DNA of 64,000 nucleotides from Diploscapter coronatus. Its lineage: Eukaryota; Nematoda; Chromadorea; Rhabditida; Rhabditidae. The notes below the pieces were generated by a model that saw nothing but the letters and a program-made list of their open reading frames with translations, ran no database searches and was not told where the DNA came from. The position numbers were made by a program, and so were the translations under genes. The DNA is taken from the NCBI GenBank assembly GCA_964036155.1, contig OZ038423.1, positions 124,001 through 188,000 of the forward strand. Direction: 5' to 3'. Positions 47,039-58,348 of the stretch are shown one piece after another. Every line of letters starts with the position of its first letter. The stretch's first letter is position 1.

Positions 47039-49079
47039 CAAGAGACAGAGAAATATCATCATTTCTTTCCAAACTCAAGTTTCATTTTTCTGCAACATAC
47101 ATTTTTTGTCGATTCAATTTAGTGCGATGATGATGCAATAATATTCCATTCTTTCAAGTGTTTGCATGTCCTAGAATTTTTATTCTTCAAAATTTTACAT
47201 TCCAGACGGTTTATTCCTCTATCCTTCAGCATTGAAGGAAATATAGTTCAGATATTTTCTTCAAAGTTAGAATTTATATATTTCAGACGGTCTATTTTTC
47301 CATCCTTCATCATTAGAGAAATTATATTGTCCAGGACTCGGACTCGTTCCGAAAGTTGCCGAAGGGTAAATACGGTAACCCAAGAAAGGCAATGCTCTCT
47401 CTCTCTCCCTTCCTGTGCACACTTGGGTGCAGTCGGGTCGATAATGAGAAAATGCGAAATAGTATGGGAAAAGGGGGAGAGACAGAACAGAAAAAGTGAG
47501 AAAGAAAGAGAAATAGCATTAGAGTTAAAGAGAGAAGGGAGAAAAGGAAAACGGAGACATTACATGTGAAGGATAAGGACGCAGAGAGGAAGAGAGCGCA
47601 TCGTCTATGCCTTTGGCCGTTTCCTGTCTTCTTTTCTCTCTCTTCATTTGAAATACTATTTCATCCCCATCTTCTCATGCTCTCTGCCTTTTTCTCTGAT
47701 TCTCTTCACTTTCAAGCGCTATTTCCCCTTTCCCTATTCCTTTCCCAACTTCTACTTTTCTACTTGGTCGGACCCGTCTGCTGTCGCGAGCAATTTCTCG
47801 ATTTTTCAGTGATTTTCAAGTTTTTGAGAAAATCCTGATTTTCAACTTGTCATATGCCGTATAATTCCTGGGTTTCAAGCCATATGCTTTAGCATATATG
47901 AATTAAACGAGTGGTTTTCACCAGATTTCGTGTCCCGTATAATTTCCGGTTTCAAAATTGCAAGGTCCTAGCTTTAGCATATAGAGGATTCACCCTCTTA
48001 CAAGTCAGTCAATCAAGTCAAGTATCCTCATCCCATTCGCTTCCTTCTCCTTTTCCTTCGCTTTTTCGCTTTATTGCTAGCTACTTCTTATTCTATTCAC
48101 TTATTGCCAGCCACGAAGTAATAGCTTTTACTTTTTTCGGCGCTAGATTGCGCCTTTTCATGGAAAGAATATTGATGTTCTGTAAGAAATCGATATAGAA
48201 ATGATATTACTTTATATCTCCGTGTCATGAGCTTCAAAATAATAGAACTTTTTTCGAACTCATACAAGTTAAAATGACTTTTATATCGATTTGATCTGTA
48301 TGAAAATGGCTATGAAACGATGTAGAATTTCGAGTTTTTAAAAGCATATCTATTTACATTTTTCAATTCAAATCAAATCATATCGATTTTGGTATAGTTT
48401 TGATCTTCATGATTTAGGCTATCATTTGATGTGAAATTTTTTGAAAATTCTCAAAGTTTAAACCCTTTTATCTTCGGATTAAAAGAGTTCGCTTTGGAAC
48501 CAGCCGACTTATAGCTTTATTTTCTTCTTATGCCGTGCACACTTCGCTTCTTACTAATTTTCTTTCGCTCCGAAGAGTTCCCCTTCTCGTTTTTTAAGGA
48601 AAAAGAAGACGACCTCCAAATCGAGGGACGACGTTATTATTTTTCGAATCGATACCTTGAGAATCCATAGAGAAAACTTGTTCACATGTAATTTCATGTC
48701 ATTGTTCATGAAGATCAACTTTTTTGTATGTATTTAATTGAAAATTGTTTAATTTTAAGATAAGAATCAGCCTTTTCTACATATTTTAGCGAGGAGAACT
48801 TATTTAAATGATTTCACTTTGACTAAAATATCGTTTTTCTTACATAATCTGTCAAAATTAGTAAGTTCCCCCGTTCATAATTTCTCGTTTTCTTATAAGT
48901 GTCTTTGTCTCATTTCATTTCGTTGTTTCTTTTCATAAACTTGCGCGCACATTGCGCGAAAATCGATATTTGATGTCTTTTGAGAGGGCATTTTTCGGCA
49001 GTTTTCGAAATCTTATGATTTTTATTCGTATCGATGAAAAATGTTTCACATTTTAACAAAAACGCGCAATTTGAAACCT

Positions 49080-49118
49080 TATCTCGCTTCATGCGGTTTG
49101 AAAACGTTGCAACGTCTG
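49080..49118. mobile_element. MITE family E, broken end
   Basis: GCGGTTTGAAAACGTTGCAA then CGTCTG is one family E terminus, preceded by a short TATCTCGCTTCAT arm. The other half is missing. Confidence 0.55.
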
Positions 49119-49358
49119 TTTGATATGGGCTGCAGCTGGGACTCGAATTTACTATAAAAGTCGATCTAGCTTCATTAATCCCTACCCCTCATCCGTTCTT
49201 TTAATTACCCAGGTTTTCCTCATATTTTTCCTGTTGAATTGCCCCATTTCGCTCGTTTAGGGGCAATTTTGCTGCAAAGTTGAAATTTTGTTTCGGCACC
49301 GGACATTTTTTCAGCCCCCAAAAATGTTTTTTTTTCAGCCCGGCCGCAGCTCAGAGGC

Positions 49359-52300
49359 ATGCGAATCAAATGGCTGAAGGACGTCGAATTTGGAGAGGCG
49401 AACTTCTTTGCTGCAGGGTCGCATCTCATTTCTGCCGCTATGGTAGGGGATGCTTTAAACCTATATTTTTCCAACCTATGAAAATATGCATGAAGGTTAC
49501 TACTTTAAATACCTAACTCTTTGTCCCGTGAAAACTTGAAACATACCCGATAAAATATCAATATCAACAAGTGAGAGCATACACCTTACATTAGAAACGC
49601 TCATGTTATAATGTCTAGGCTGTTCATATCCATGAAAATTTATTGTATCGGTCAAATGAAGTGACAGTTCGTGTGTTAAAGAACGTCCCTTGCGAGAAAT
49701 GCGCGTCGCAACTATGTGCGCAAAGATGGAGGCTAAGGCGCTGAGAAAAAGTCAGCAGAGAGCAATGGAAGGAGAATGCGGTACTCAATTTCCTCTGCCT
49801 CTCGCTATTTCTTCAACACGCGATCTGTCATTTCGTTTTACCAGACCAATAATTTGAATCCACCAATATTCCCTAATTTGTATTAGTTAATTTGTTCGAA
49901 CTTCAGGCCCTATGCGCTCTACTGTCATCGGAATGGATATTGATAGAGGGTGGGGAGAGCGGTAGCAATTCCACCCAATCCAATGACATTTCGAATGATC
50001 TCTCATACCAGCTATCTGGATCGATCGATGAGTGCACCAATATTGGTGGGAGTTTTTTTTTTTAACTCTGCGCCAATTTTCACCAGTTTGATCCATTTTA
50101 TAAATATTTTTGATAATATGCTTTAAAAAGAACAGGCTAGAATAGCAAGGGTTTAAATTTTAATATGGATCTGATTTTTGACAAACAGTTACTTTCAGGA
50201 TGCTACGACTTCTGGCGAAGTGCTCGGTTTGGAGGTTTCCGGGATAAATTCGACCAACCTCATGTTCTATTTCATAGTAGTGATCGAGGTATATATTTAA
50301 TCATATCCCATGTCAAAATTCTTCTAAGCATCCGTACATAGTGGCCCCAGCAGATGTGCCGAATTTATGTTTCGGACAAAATTTTTGTGCAGAAATGTGA
50401 CCAGGGAGCAAATAAGACTTTCGTAAGGAAAAAATAAAAGAAAAAAATCGCAAAAATCCATCACCCAAAATGGACACATTTTCGTAAAAGGGGCGAAGCT
50501 TAGGGACCCTGTCTAAAATATGGCTAAAATTGCCAATTGCAGTATTATTGGACTGTGTAACTCCCGTAGTGGCGAATCTGTTCTACATCCTGATCGCCCT
50601 GTGCTTCTTCATGTTCATGTCCTCTGTGGTCGGGTGCGTGATGAACATCATCCCGCCGGCGCACGGATTCCTCCAGTGGGTTCGAGCCAACAGTGTTGCG
50701 GAATCGGCTAACAGTAAGATTTGTATCATTTTCTCGTAGTTTATATGCACACAGACCCAGGCAGCACTTTCGTCAGACGAAAAGAAACTATGGGAGTAGG
50801 TCGCAAGGGATTTCTGACGATTGTCCTCCCTAGATCCGCATACACATCAAGAAAATATCATATTAGCGAAATAGACGTCGTTGCTTTCGTTTTTGGTGAT
50901 TATAATTTCAAATTTTCAGTGATACTAACCCTCTGCACGTGCATCACCGGGTTCATCGCCGAGCTGGAAATCAGCTCCCTGCGGCCTGACTCGGACGTCG
51001 CAATTGGAATGGGCATTCTGTTCATCACCATCAGGTATCGTATCGGTTAAATGAAGTCACAGTTCGTGTGTTAAAGAGCGCCGTTGTGAAAAATATGCGT
51101 ATAATGCGCGTCACGATTATGTGCAAAGAGGGAAGCTAGAGCACAAAGAAACTAGATTCAGCGGAGGATAATGAAAAGAGAATAGGTACGTAATTTCCTC
51201 TGCGTTTCTCGCTATTTTTCAACACACGAATTTTCACTTCATTTGACCGAACAATATCATGTTCGTCAACTTTTCAATCTTAATAATGAAGTTAGTTCTG
51301 ATTTGAAACACTGATGATAGTTAGTGTATACTCAGAATCAAAATTACCCAAAGTTAGTATTAATTAGCTTAGGGTTTAAATAACTATTATGGCAATTTGG
51401 ATAATTCATTACCCATAGTTAAGGGCATAGGGCTAGACAGGGGAGATATATTCCCATATTATTTCGTAAACTATGAAGTAACGAATTGTCCAGATTGCCA
51501 ATATTATCCTGAAACTTGAAAGGATTCATCATAATTTCAGTGGATGTCTCTCCTTCATTGCTGCGATTTCGACTGTCAGGTAAAATTTCACTTATTGTTT
51601 TATTTTATTGCTAATGTTGGCTGTGGATTTGAAAGGTCCAAGCTAAAAGTTGACTGGTAAACTGAACTTGGAATGAGAATCTAACCCGACCTTTCGAGCA
51701 GAAAATACAACCACAGAGCTCAAAACTTGCTCTAGTCTTGAGTTATTGTTGATTGGAGAGCAAAGTCGATATATTCATGCAGCAGCAATTAGAAATCGAA
51801 TTTGGAGGACGCGAAATAGCAAATCGCGTAGAAGAGAAACGAGACGAATGGCGTGCAATTTGTCGAATATCGACGCGTTCTCTCCAATCAGTAATACAAC
51901 ATTCCAAATCATGATTATATCTTGCTGAGGGCTTGAAATAATTATTAATTCAGTGCTTTCAGGCAAGCAGCCATTCTAAACCGCATGAGGCGATTGGAAA
52001 ACCAACGAATTATATGCAGCAGATCGCTGAGATCGTGGAGAGACGTCGCGACCAGAAGGCCCGAGGATTCATTACCTATCGTGGATTTTGAAAGGTGATA
52101 AATTAGTCCTTTAAATCATTTCTGCGTCATTTATTCTGCGACTAAATAGCTATATTTATTCTAAAAATGGTTATCTGAAAACCGCACAACATTCAACACC
52201 TCAAGACATGCGGAATAGTGTGTATATGGTTAGGGTAGGGCATTGGGTGGTAGGCTTCCTCTTCCCACACTATTTCGCATGAATTTGAGATCTTTAATGC

Positions 52301-52457
52301 TGTGCGGCTTTCAGGTTACCATAAAAATCGTCCAAAATAACCTATCATTCGACTTAAGAGTTGGTTGTGATCATTTAATTTCAGATATCTCGATTGCCCC
52401 GAGGCCCAGGAATTGGGTAACATGCAACAGCCCAAAACCATCAGTGGACATATGTAA
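49359..52457 (+). CDS. TMEM127-like four-pass membrane protein
   Basis: Eight exons with matching phases give 280 residues: 49359-49442, 49907-50045, 50199-50288, 50543-50713, 50920-51034, 51541-51579, 51963-52094 and 52385-52457 (TAA). TM1 is SHLISAAMALCALLSSEWIL followed by IEGG, which resembles the TM1-loop of TMEM127. A Cys-containing loop with CTNIGCYDFW leads to a Cys-Val-Thr-Pro segment and TM2 LFYILIALCFFMFMSSVVG, TM3 ILTLCTCITGFIAELEI, TM4 AIGMGILFITISGCLSFIAA, then a basic cytosolic tail with RMRRLENQR. Topology, loop position and length match TMEM127, an endolysosomal protein that restrains mTORC1 in animals. The assignment rests on remembered family features, not an alignment. A TTTTTCAG site 20 nt before the ATG suits trans-splicing. 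The donor of exon 5 abuts a MITE end. Confidence 0.6.
49642..49852. mobile_element. MITE family C, copy 3
   Basis: ATTGTATCGGTCAAATGAAG faces TCATTTCGTTTTACCAGACC then AATA. It lies in intron 1 of the TMEM127-like gene, about 55 bp before exon 2. Confidence 0.8.
50756..50832. mobile_element. Element W, copy 1
   Basis: GGCAGCACTTTCGTCAGACG continues to TTTCTGACGATTGTCCTCCC and TAGATC. It is an inverted copy of 55922-56004 and sits in the intron 50714-50919. Confidence 0.65.
51036..51257. mobile_element. MITE family C, copy 4, abutting a splice donor
   Basis: TATCGTATCGGTTAAATGAA faces TTCATTTGACCGAACAATAT. The exon ends at 51034 and the GTATCG donor at 51035-51040 runs into the element terminus, so the transposon supplies all but the first base or bases of the donor. 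Confidence 0.75.
51744..51896. mobile_element. MITE family B, copy 3
   Basis: TATTGTTGATTGGAGAGCAA faces GACGCGTTCTCTCCAATCAG. It lies in the intron 51580-51962. Confidence 0.8.
52176..52318. mobile_element. MITE family I, copy 4
   Basis: GAAAACCGCACAACATTCAA with CATGCGGAATAGTGTG faces CACACTATTTCGCATG and TTAATGCTGTGCGGCTTTC. The outer arms differ from copies 1-3. It lies in the last intron of the TMEM127-like gene. Confidence 0.7.
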
Positions 52458-52529
52458 AGCTCAAATTGTATTCAAATTCAAAATATAGTTAGTTCTCCAA
52501 TGTTAAATATTGATTATCGGGAAAAGTGA

Positions 52530-52628
52530 CCTTTGTATTCCACATCCGCTTCCTGAAAAGATAACAGGGACGGGAAGAGAGGTAGTGAAGAAGAAAAAAG
52601 TTGGCGTAGGTGTGGAATACAAGAGACC
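52530..52628. mobile_element. Inverted-repeat element K, copy 2
   Basis: CTTTGTATTCCACATCCGCT faces GGCGTAGGTGTGGAATACAA. It begins about 70 bp after the stop codon, so it probably lies in the 3' UTR of the TMEM127-like gene. Confidence 0.75.
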
Positions 52629-54427
52629 GGTAGATTCATCTTAGTGTCGAGCTTTCTCTACTAACATACTTGTCCGGTTTTTATTCAAATAACCAAAATT
52701 TTCTCTCGAAATCAGTATCTCTAGTAAATATAAACCTAATCAGTTGTAATGATGAGACGTTGTGATTTTCTTTCCGACACAGGTAGTTTGAAATGGCTTT
52801 GCTTTCAAGGCTACGAATAATTTACTCCCGATTTTTTCTTCGACTGAAAAGTATTCGTACTTTAATTTTATTTGTACTACTTTATACTGTACATACTAGC
52901 ATATTCGATTTCCTCAATTCACGTTTTGCTCTGATTATATACGATATTTGACAACGTTAATATGACTTGTATCATGAAATGGAAGATTTTAGTCTTCTAA
53001 TTTTTTATTTTATTTCTAATTCGGGTCAGCTACTTTGTTCCATATACTTTGGTCTTCACGCCGACTTTTAGCGATTATTTTATAATGAGCCAGCATCTTT
53101 GTGCATCGATTTTTCAACTGAAATTGTGCAGTTTTTCATAACTTGTCAATCTATTTAATGCAAAGCCCTGAGTCTAGTCTTAAGACTTCGTTTTACTTGT
53201 GATATTTTTGGAAATAAATATTTTTATTACATTTATATATGTATGCTTCAGACAAAAACTTACAAGTTCACGAAAAATCATATTTGATCACGATTATATC
53301 ATTTTTTCCTTGTTGCTCTAGAATAGCACTAAAGCTTATCAATCAAATACCGTTTTTCGACTCCGGACTTCTAATCAGTAAAATTAAAACAACGTGCATT
53401 TTTTAATATTACAAAAAGGCTTATACAAATATCTAACGCAAGACTCTTGTTCATAGGATAGAGCATGTTCACTTTTATCATACTTATAAAGGTCTTTAAA
53501 TGTATAGCTTGAAGGAAAACAATAGTTTATTTTCAATTAAAGATTCAATCGAAAGGATATAAAACGAATATCTAAAAGCCTACCTACTACAAGAAACTTT
53601 CATTTTTATAACATAAAAATGAATGACATGGTATTTTATTTTCTTAAAAGACTCCGCGCGCGCGCGCCTTTTTAGGAAGAAGTGAAGTTATTTGTGTCTT
53701 CGTTTTCCCTAAGGTAATGATAAGCTGGTTTTGATAAGGAGCAAGGAAAAGATTCAGTCGCTCAAACTAGCTGCCCCACCATTTGAACCGAGACCCGATC
53801 CGACCATCCTTAAATCACTATGATTATTCGATCGATATTGGTGGGTTAATTAGCCATAATTACTAAATAACCTAGTTATTATCATTTAAACTTAAATTAC
53901 ACTTAAATAATTTTTACTACATTAAATTGAAATACTGAGTTTAAAAGGGCATGTGCAATTTTTTGATAAATTAACACTATAGTGAGATGAATCATGAAAC
54001 ATAACATGTTATTTAATATAAAATATGTATGATGATCTTAAATAATGATGATAGACGCATGTTTCTAGGTTGATTATGACTGAATCTAGTTGAAATTGAC
54101 CATTCAATTGCTAATTACGCGAGCCCTTATATTCGACAAATAAAAATATTTTAGATATTCTCCCTGCTATATGTTGTATCCTGTAAGCCTAAAAATGGAG
54201 AAATTGGCAGAAAAGCTATTCTGAAACCAATACGAGACTTTGAAGTGGCACTTAATGCCAACAGTTGTGAAAAGGTATTTTTGTGCAATTAATAAAAAAT
54301 AATCTATAAGAATATCATCGCCATTTGAGGTTTCTAAACTGGCAAGTTTGATATTTAACATTTCCTATCAAACTCCATCCCTCTATCCCATAGCTAAGCT
54401 ATTATCTTTATGTTAGTTAGCTTCAAG

Positions 54428-54574
54428 TATCGTTGATTGGAGAGCAAAGTCGATATTCATGCAACACAATTAGAAATCAAACCCTGACGGAGCGAAATAG
54501 TAAGTCGCATCGAAGAAAAACGGGAGATAAATAGCATAATTTTTGAATATCGACGTTCTCTCCAATCAATAGCG
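54428..54574. mobile_element. MITE family B, copy 4
   Basis: TATCGTTGATTGGAGAGCAA faces CGACGTTCTCTCCAATCAAT. It lies upstream of the TNFR-like gene. Confidence 0.75.
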
Positions 54575-55144
54575 TATACTTATTGAACTCTTATGGTGCT
54601 ACTTTTATCAATGACCATATTTTTAATATTTTTATGTTAATTATCATTTAAAATTTCATAATTTTTAATTCACATTACGTCGGTTTTGCTCTGATTGACA
54701 CTCACACATCTTGCTGTGTCATGTGAGTTTAAAAATTCATCACATTTTGAGATTTTAAAAATTATTATACCATCTAGTTTCCTGTCCTATGCTTAAACAT
54801 ATGAAAAGAGATTTCCTCTTTATCTCTAGCCACCAAGTCGATATTGCTTATGAGGCATTGATAAATTGATAACGGGGCTAGAGTCTGAGAATTAGAGGCT
54901 TGTATCTTTTAACATTAGAGTTGGTTAGACGCACAGAGGAAAACATTTACATTGGAAGTGGGGAGCTTTGTTTTGATAGTCATTGGAAAGTGTTTGTGAA
55001 TTCGAAAAATGTAGATGTATTTGAGATTGCGAATGGTGAAAATGCATTGGAGTTTGAAAATACAAATATTAAAAAATCTGTAACAACTTATTAGACGACA
55101 GAATATATTTAAATGATGTTTATTTGTCTATATTTATAATTCAG

Positions 55145-58100
55145 AATCAATTTTACAACCTCGATTCCGAACTCTGCGAAACTTGCCGAGTCTGCAATGA
55201 CTATATGTACGAAAGGTTAGTGGGAAGTTAATCAATGATGTCATATTGTCATTATCAGTGATAATGAAAATACCATTAATAAAAAATATGATTGATAATT
55301 TGATATTTCAGAGCCCCGTGTGCAAAATATGAGAACACCGTGTGCGGCTGGTGCGGAAGTGAGACCATCATCAGAAATGAGGATTTTAAGTTAGTTGAAA
55401 ATTGAACCGATTATTTTTGATCATTCCTTCACAATACTTTATTAAAAACAATATTTGTCACTTGCCAATGAATTAATGCATGTATTAAATTTTAAAGCAT
55501 AGCTACAAATGCAATACTACTGTTTCGGTCAAACGAAGTGAAAGTTCGTGTGCCGAAAAACTAGCGAAGACAGAAAATCTTGTACCCATTATTTCTATTT
55601 TTCCCCACTAACTCTTCTTTTTCTGCGTTCTAGCCTCCCTCTTCGCGCGCATAGTCGTGACGCGCATCTTTCGCAAGGGGCGTTCTTTAACACACGAACT
55701 GTCACCTCATTTGACCGATGCAATCATGCAATAGTTTCATACATGGTAACTAAATTACTGAAACCTACGATTCAAGATTAATTTTGCAGGAAGAAGTGCG
55801 TTCAGCGTGTTGCACAGCTCAATCAAAGGGATACGAAGCTTGTCGTGAGCGATCTGGAGAATGAGGTTCAACTTTCTTCCATTTTCCAGAAATTAAAATA
55901 CATTGAGAAGTAACCCTTAATCAGGCCTAGAGAGAACGACCGTCAGAAAGCCTTTGCAACCTACCCCTTATAGTTTATTTTCGTCTGACGAAAGTGCTGC
56001 CTAGATATGCCCTTAACCTATGATGTAATATAGTTTTGAAAAAAAAAACCAAATCCTTGCTTATCCTGAACATTATGAATAATTTCTTATTGATTCTTTT
56101 TCTGATTTACGAGTCTTCTGAATTCGACGACTTACCCAAGTGGAGAGGTCAAGGAAGCAAGAAGAAAACTGATCCATTTGACGCAGATCTGGATTTGGAC
56201 TCACTAGTAAAACAATCTAATGGGAATCGAGGTAAACATAGTTTAAATTTATTTTCATGCATTTTAGGCCCGATTTAAATTATATTTCGAATATTCCAGT
56301 TAAATGAAATTCGATATTTACATATTTTTAGTTAAACCAAGTTAAATTGGAATATTTTTGAGTCCGACCTAAATTTTTTAGACCTCCCTCTTCCACTGGA
56401 AGATGAAGATTCGGATGAAAGTGAAGAAGCCAACGACGAGTTCGTGATCACCTTCGACACGAATAGCGACGAGAAGATCGATGACATGAAGACGGTTGGT
56501 GTTTTTAGATATCGCTGATTGGAGAGCAAAGTCAATGATATTCATTCATTCAGCAGCAATTAGAAATCGAATATTAGAGAAGCGAAATAGGAGAGAAACG
56601 AGACGAATAGCGTAATTTTCGAGTATTGATGTGTTCTTCCCCAATCAATAATACGTTTTTACATTGCCATATTGAAAATTGAATATCATCTTTTCACAAG
56701 ATTACCCTTGAAAATTAGATGAGATTTTGAACAAAAGACGAGATAGCACTCTATCATACCGCCGTAATGATAGATAGAGATAATCTTTTCGATATTATAA
56801 GTTCTGAAACAAACCGATTGTTAAATGAATTTATTTTCAGGACAAGAAATTTGTGAACATCCAGAAGGAGCGAATCAGCAAGATTCTGAAGGCTGAGAAC
56901 AAGGAAGAAGAAGAAGACGACATCAAGGACGAGGAGGATTCTGTAATCACGGTTGAAGACGTCAAATCGGCAGAGGAGATCGTCGACAGCGTCCGGGAGT
57001 TCAGCATCGTCCAGGTGCCGATTCTTAAGAGGTAAATTCGGGCAACTTGGAGACTACGAGACACAGAGACATTAAGAAATAGTATGAAAAAGAGAGTCTA
57101 TCATCCACCATGCCCTACCCTAACTCTATACTATTACTACTTCACGCTATGTCTCGTTTCTCGCGGCTTCCAAATAGCCGGTAAATTTACATTCTTTTAC
57201 TTATAACTTAGGTTGAAATGGATAATTTTAATTGGTTTTATTGGTGTGCTTTGGAGAGGAGAGAACTATGAGATTAATTTTCTAAATTTTGATATTAGAT
57301 TCTTTGAAGCATAGATTATCAATGAGAACAGTTCTACGAAATTTGAAATATTCTTCTGTCATGTTAAATTGGTTGAAGCATAATTTGATTTGATTTAACA
57401 TAATTTATATAAATATGACTCAAAAACGATGAAATTTACGCGATTGACTATTGGATCTAAGATTTTCTGCAACTTATTAAAAATTTGATGAAATTACAGT
57501 AGATGATGAAATTTAAGCATGACATGATTCAGAACGAAACAAGAAAAGGGGACTCAGACCCGCGAATTGATCTTCGAAATCAAAGACGATGACGAGACCT
57601 CGGAGGAGTCGAGTTCTGAAGAGGAAGAAGACGAAGAGAAAATGGTCAAGAATGCCAAGATCAGACTTGAAAGGGTAAATTTTAGAACATTTAAGACAAG
57701 TATTTACTTGAGTTTAAAGGCAGTTACTATATGGCGAGTCTCTAGTTAGGGATAGGGTAGCGAGGCGAGAGTAGGGAGAAGTAGTGTGGGCAAGACACTC
57801 TCCGCCATAGCTGTTGCCATTATTGACCATTTCAGACCGCCGACGTGATCCGCATCCTGTTGCGCGTCGTTCTGATGGTCCTGCCCGCCGCGCTGCTCAT
57901 CTGCTGCTTCAACTCGTGCCGGAACAGAAGAAGGAACTGCAAGTGCAAATTCACCCATCTACGAATCGTCCGACCCGATCATGATCAGGAAGAAAGTAAG
58001 GACTCTTGAAATTTTCAAATGAATTTCAAGACCTAGAAAATGCTTGATCAAATTATGCGAACAGCTTATAAAAATGATAGTAAATTATGTGGATTTTGAA

Positions 58101-58348
58101 AAGTTTGAATCATCTTACAAACGAATAATAGAATTACGGATTTATTTCTTATTTAACGAGAGCGCAACCGGTTAATTAACGAATATGAGAAGGATAAAAG
58201 TACAAAAATTCTAAAAATTATGAAAGAAACATTGAAAACTTCAGTCCTGAGCCGCGCGGCAGTGCACGCCAGAATCGCCCACCAGAAGGAGAGCTTCGGA
58301 AAGCAACAGGAGAAGCACGTCTACGTCAATCCACTTATGGAGGCCTAA
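55145..58348 (+). CDS. Type I membrane protein with TNF-receptor-like cysteine-rich module (5' end not found)
   Basis: Nine exons with matching phases give 350 residues after an unseen N-terminus: 55145-55215, 55312-55389, 55790-55865, 56114-56231, 56382-56494, 56841-57031, 57533-57674, 57836-57995 and 58245-58348 (TAA). Near the start, CETCRVCNDYMYERAPC then AKYENTVCGWCGS has the C-x2-C...C...NTVCGxC spacing of a TNFR cysteine-rich domain. A Lys/Arg segment follows (KKCVQRVAQLNQR), then about 180 acidic residues with EEEEDDIKDEEDS and SSSEEEEDEEKM. The single membrane helix is ILLRVVLMVLPAALLICCF, followed by a Cys/Arg patch CRNRRRNCKCKF and a short tail ending HVYVNPLMEA. No death domain is present. 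A signal peptide must lie upstream, perhaps on an exon in 54600-55144. The TNFR reading is inference from spacing; another small Cys module is possible. Confidence 0.62.
55518..55726. mobile_element. MITE family C, copy 5
   Basis: CTGTTTCGGTCAAACGAAGT faces GTCACCTCATTTGACCGATG then CAAT. It is in reverse orientation to copies 1-4 and lies in the intron 55390-55789. Confidence 0.75.
55922..56004. mobile_element. Element W, copy 2
   Basis: GAGAGAACGACCGTCAGAAA continues to TTTCGTCTGACGAAAGTGCT and GCC, the reverse of copy 1. It lies in the TNFR-like intron 55866-56113. Confidence 0.65.
56509..56653. mobile_element. MITE family B, copy 5
   Basis: ATATCGCTGATTGGAGAGCA faces TGTTCTTCCCCAATCAATAA. 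It starts about 15 bp after the donor of the exon ending at 56494. Confidence 0.75.
57043..57180. mobile_element. Inverted-repeat element AA
   Basis: AACTTGGAGACTACGAGACA faces TGTCTCGTTTCTCGCGGCTT then CCA. The core is AAGAAATAGTATGAAAAAGA. It begins about 12 bp after the donor at 57031. Confidence 0.65.
57727..57829. mobile_element. Inverted-repeat element BB, copy 2
   Basis: ATATGGCGAGTCTCTAGTTA faces GACACTCTCCGCCATAG and ends GCTGTTGCCAT, like copy 1. It fills much of the intron 57675-57835. Confidence 0.55.

Larger units (their letters stand above)
46484..49358. other. 2.9-kb intergenic stretch between divergent genes
   Basis: It should hold the promoters of the ferredoxin and the TMEM127-like gene. 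I see a family A element, direct repeats of AGACGGTTTATT-type words at about 47204 and 47284, a GCCGTATAATT/CCCGTATAATT direct repeat pair near 47854 and 47932, and a broken family E end at 49080-49118. No coding exon is convincing. Confidence 0.55.
52458..55144. other. 2.7-kb stretch between tandem genes
   Basis: It holds the 3' end of the TMEM127-like gene, a K element, an AATAAA at about 53213, a (CG)n run near 53650-53667, AATTA clusters at 53845-53900 and a family B copy. The unseen first exon or exons of the TNFR-like gene probably lie here, but no candidate joins in phase. Confidence 0.55.

Noticed and set aside
47162..47569. 135-codon plus-strand open frame
   Set aside because: Composition is Arg/Glu/Lys over purine-rich runs (GAGAAAGAAAGAG), and it overlaps direct repeats; no domain seen.
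54592..54640. MVLLLSMTIFLIFL as signal peptide of the TNFR-like gene
   Set aside because: It looks like a signal sequence, but the only nearby donor (GTTAAT) would shift the downstream exon out of frame.
54900..55094. 64-codon frame upstream of the TNFR-like gene as its first exon
   Set aside because: It lacks an ATG, ends in a stop before the next exon, and no donor in it joins the exon at 55145 in phase.
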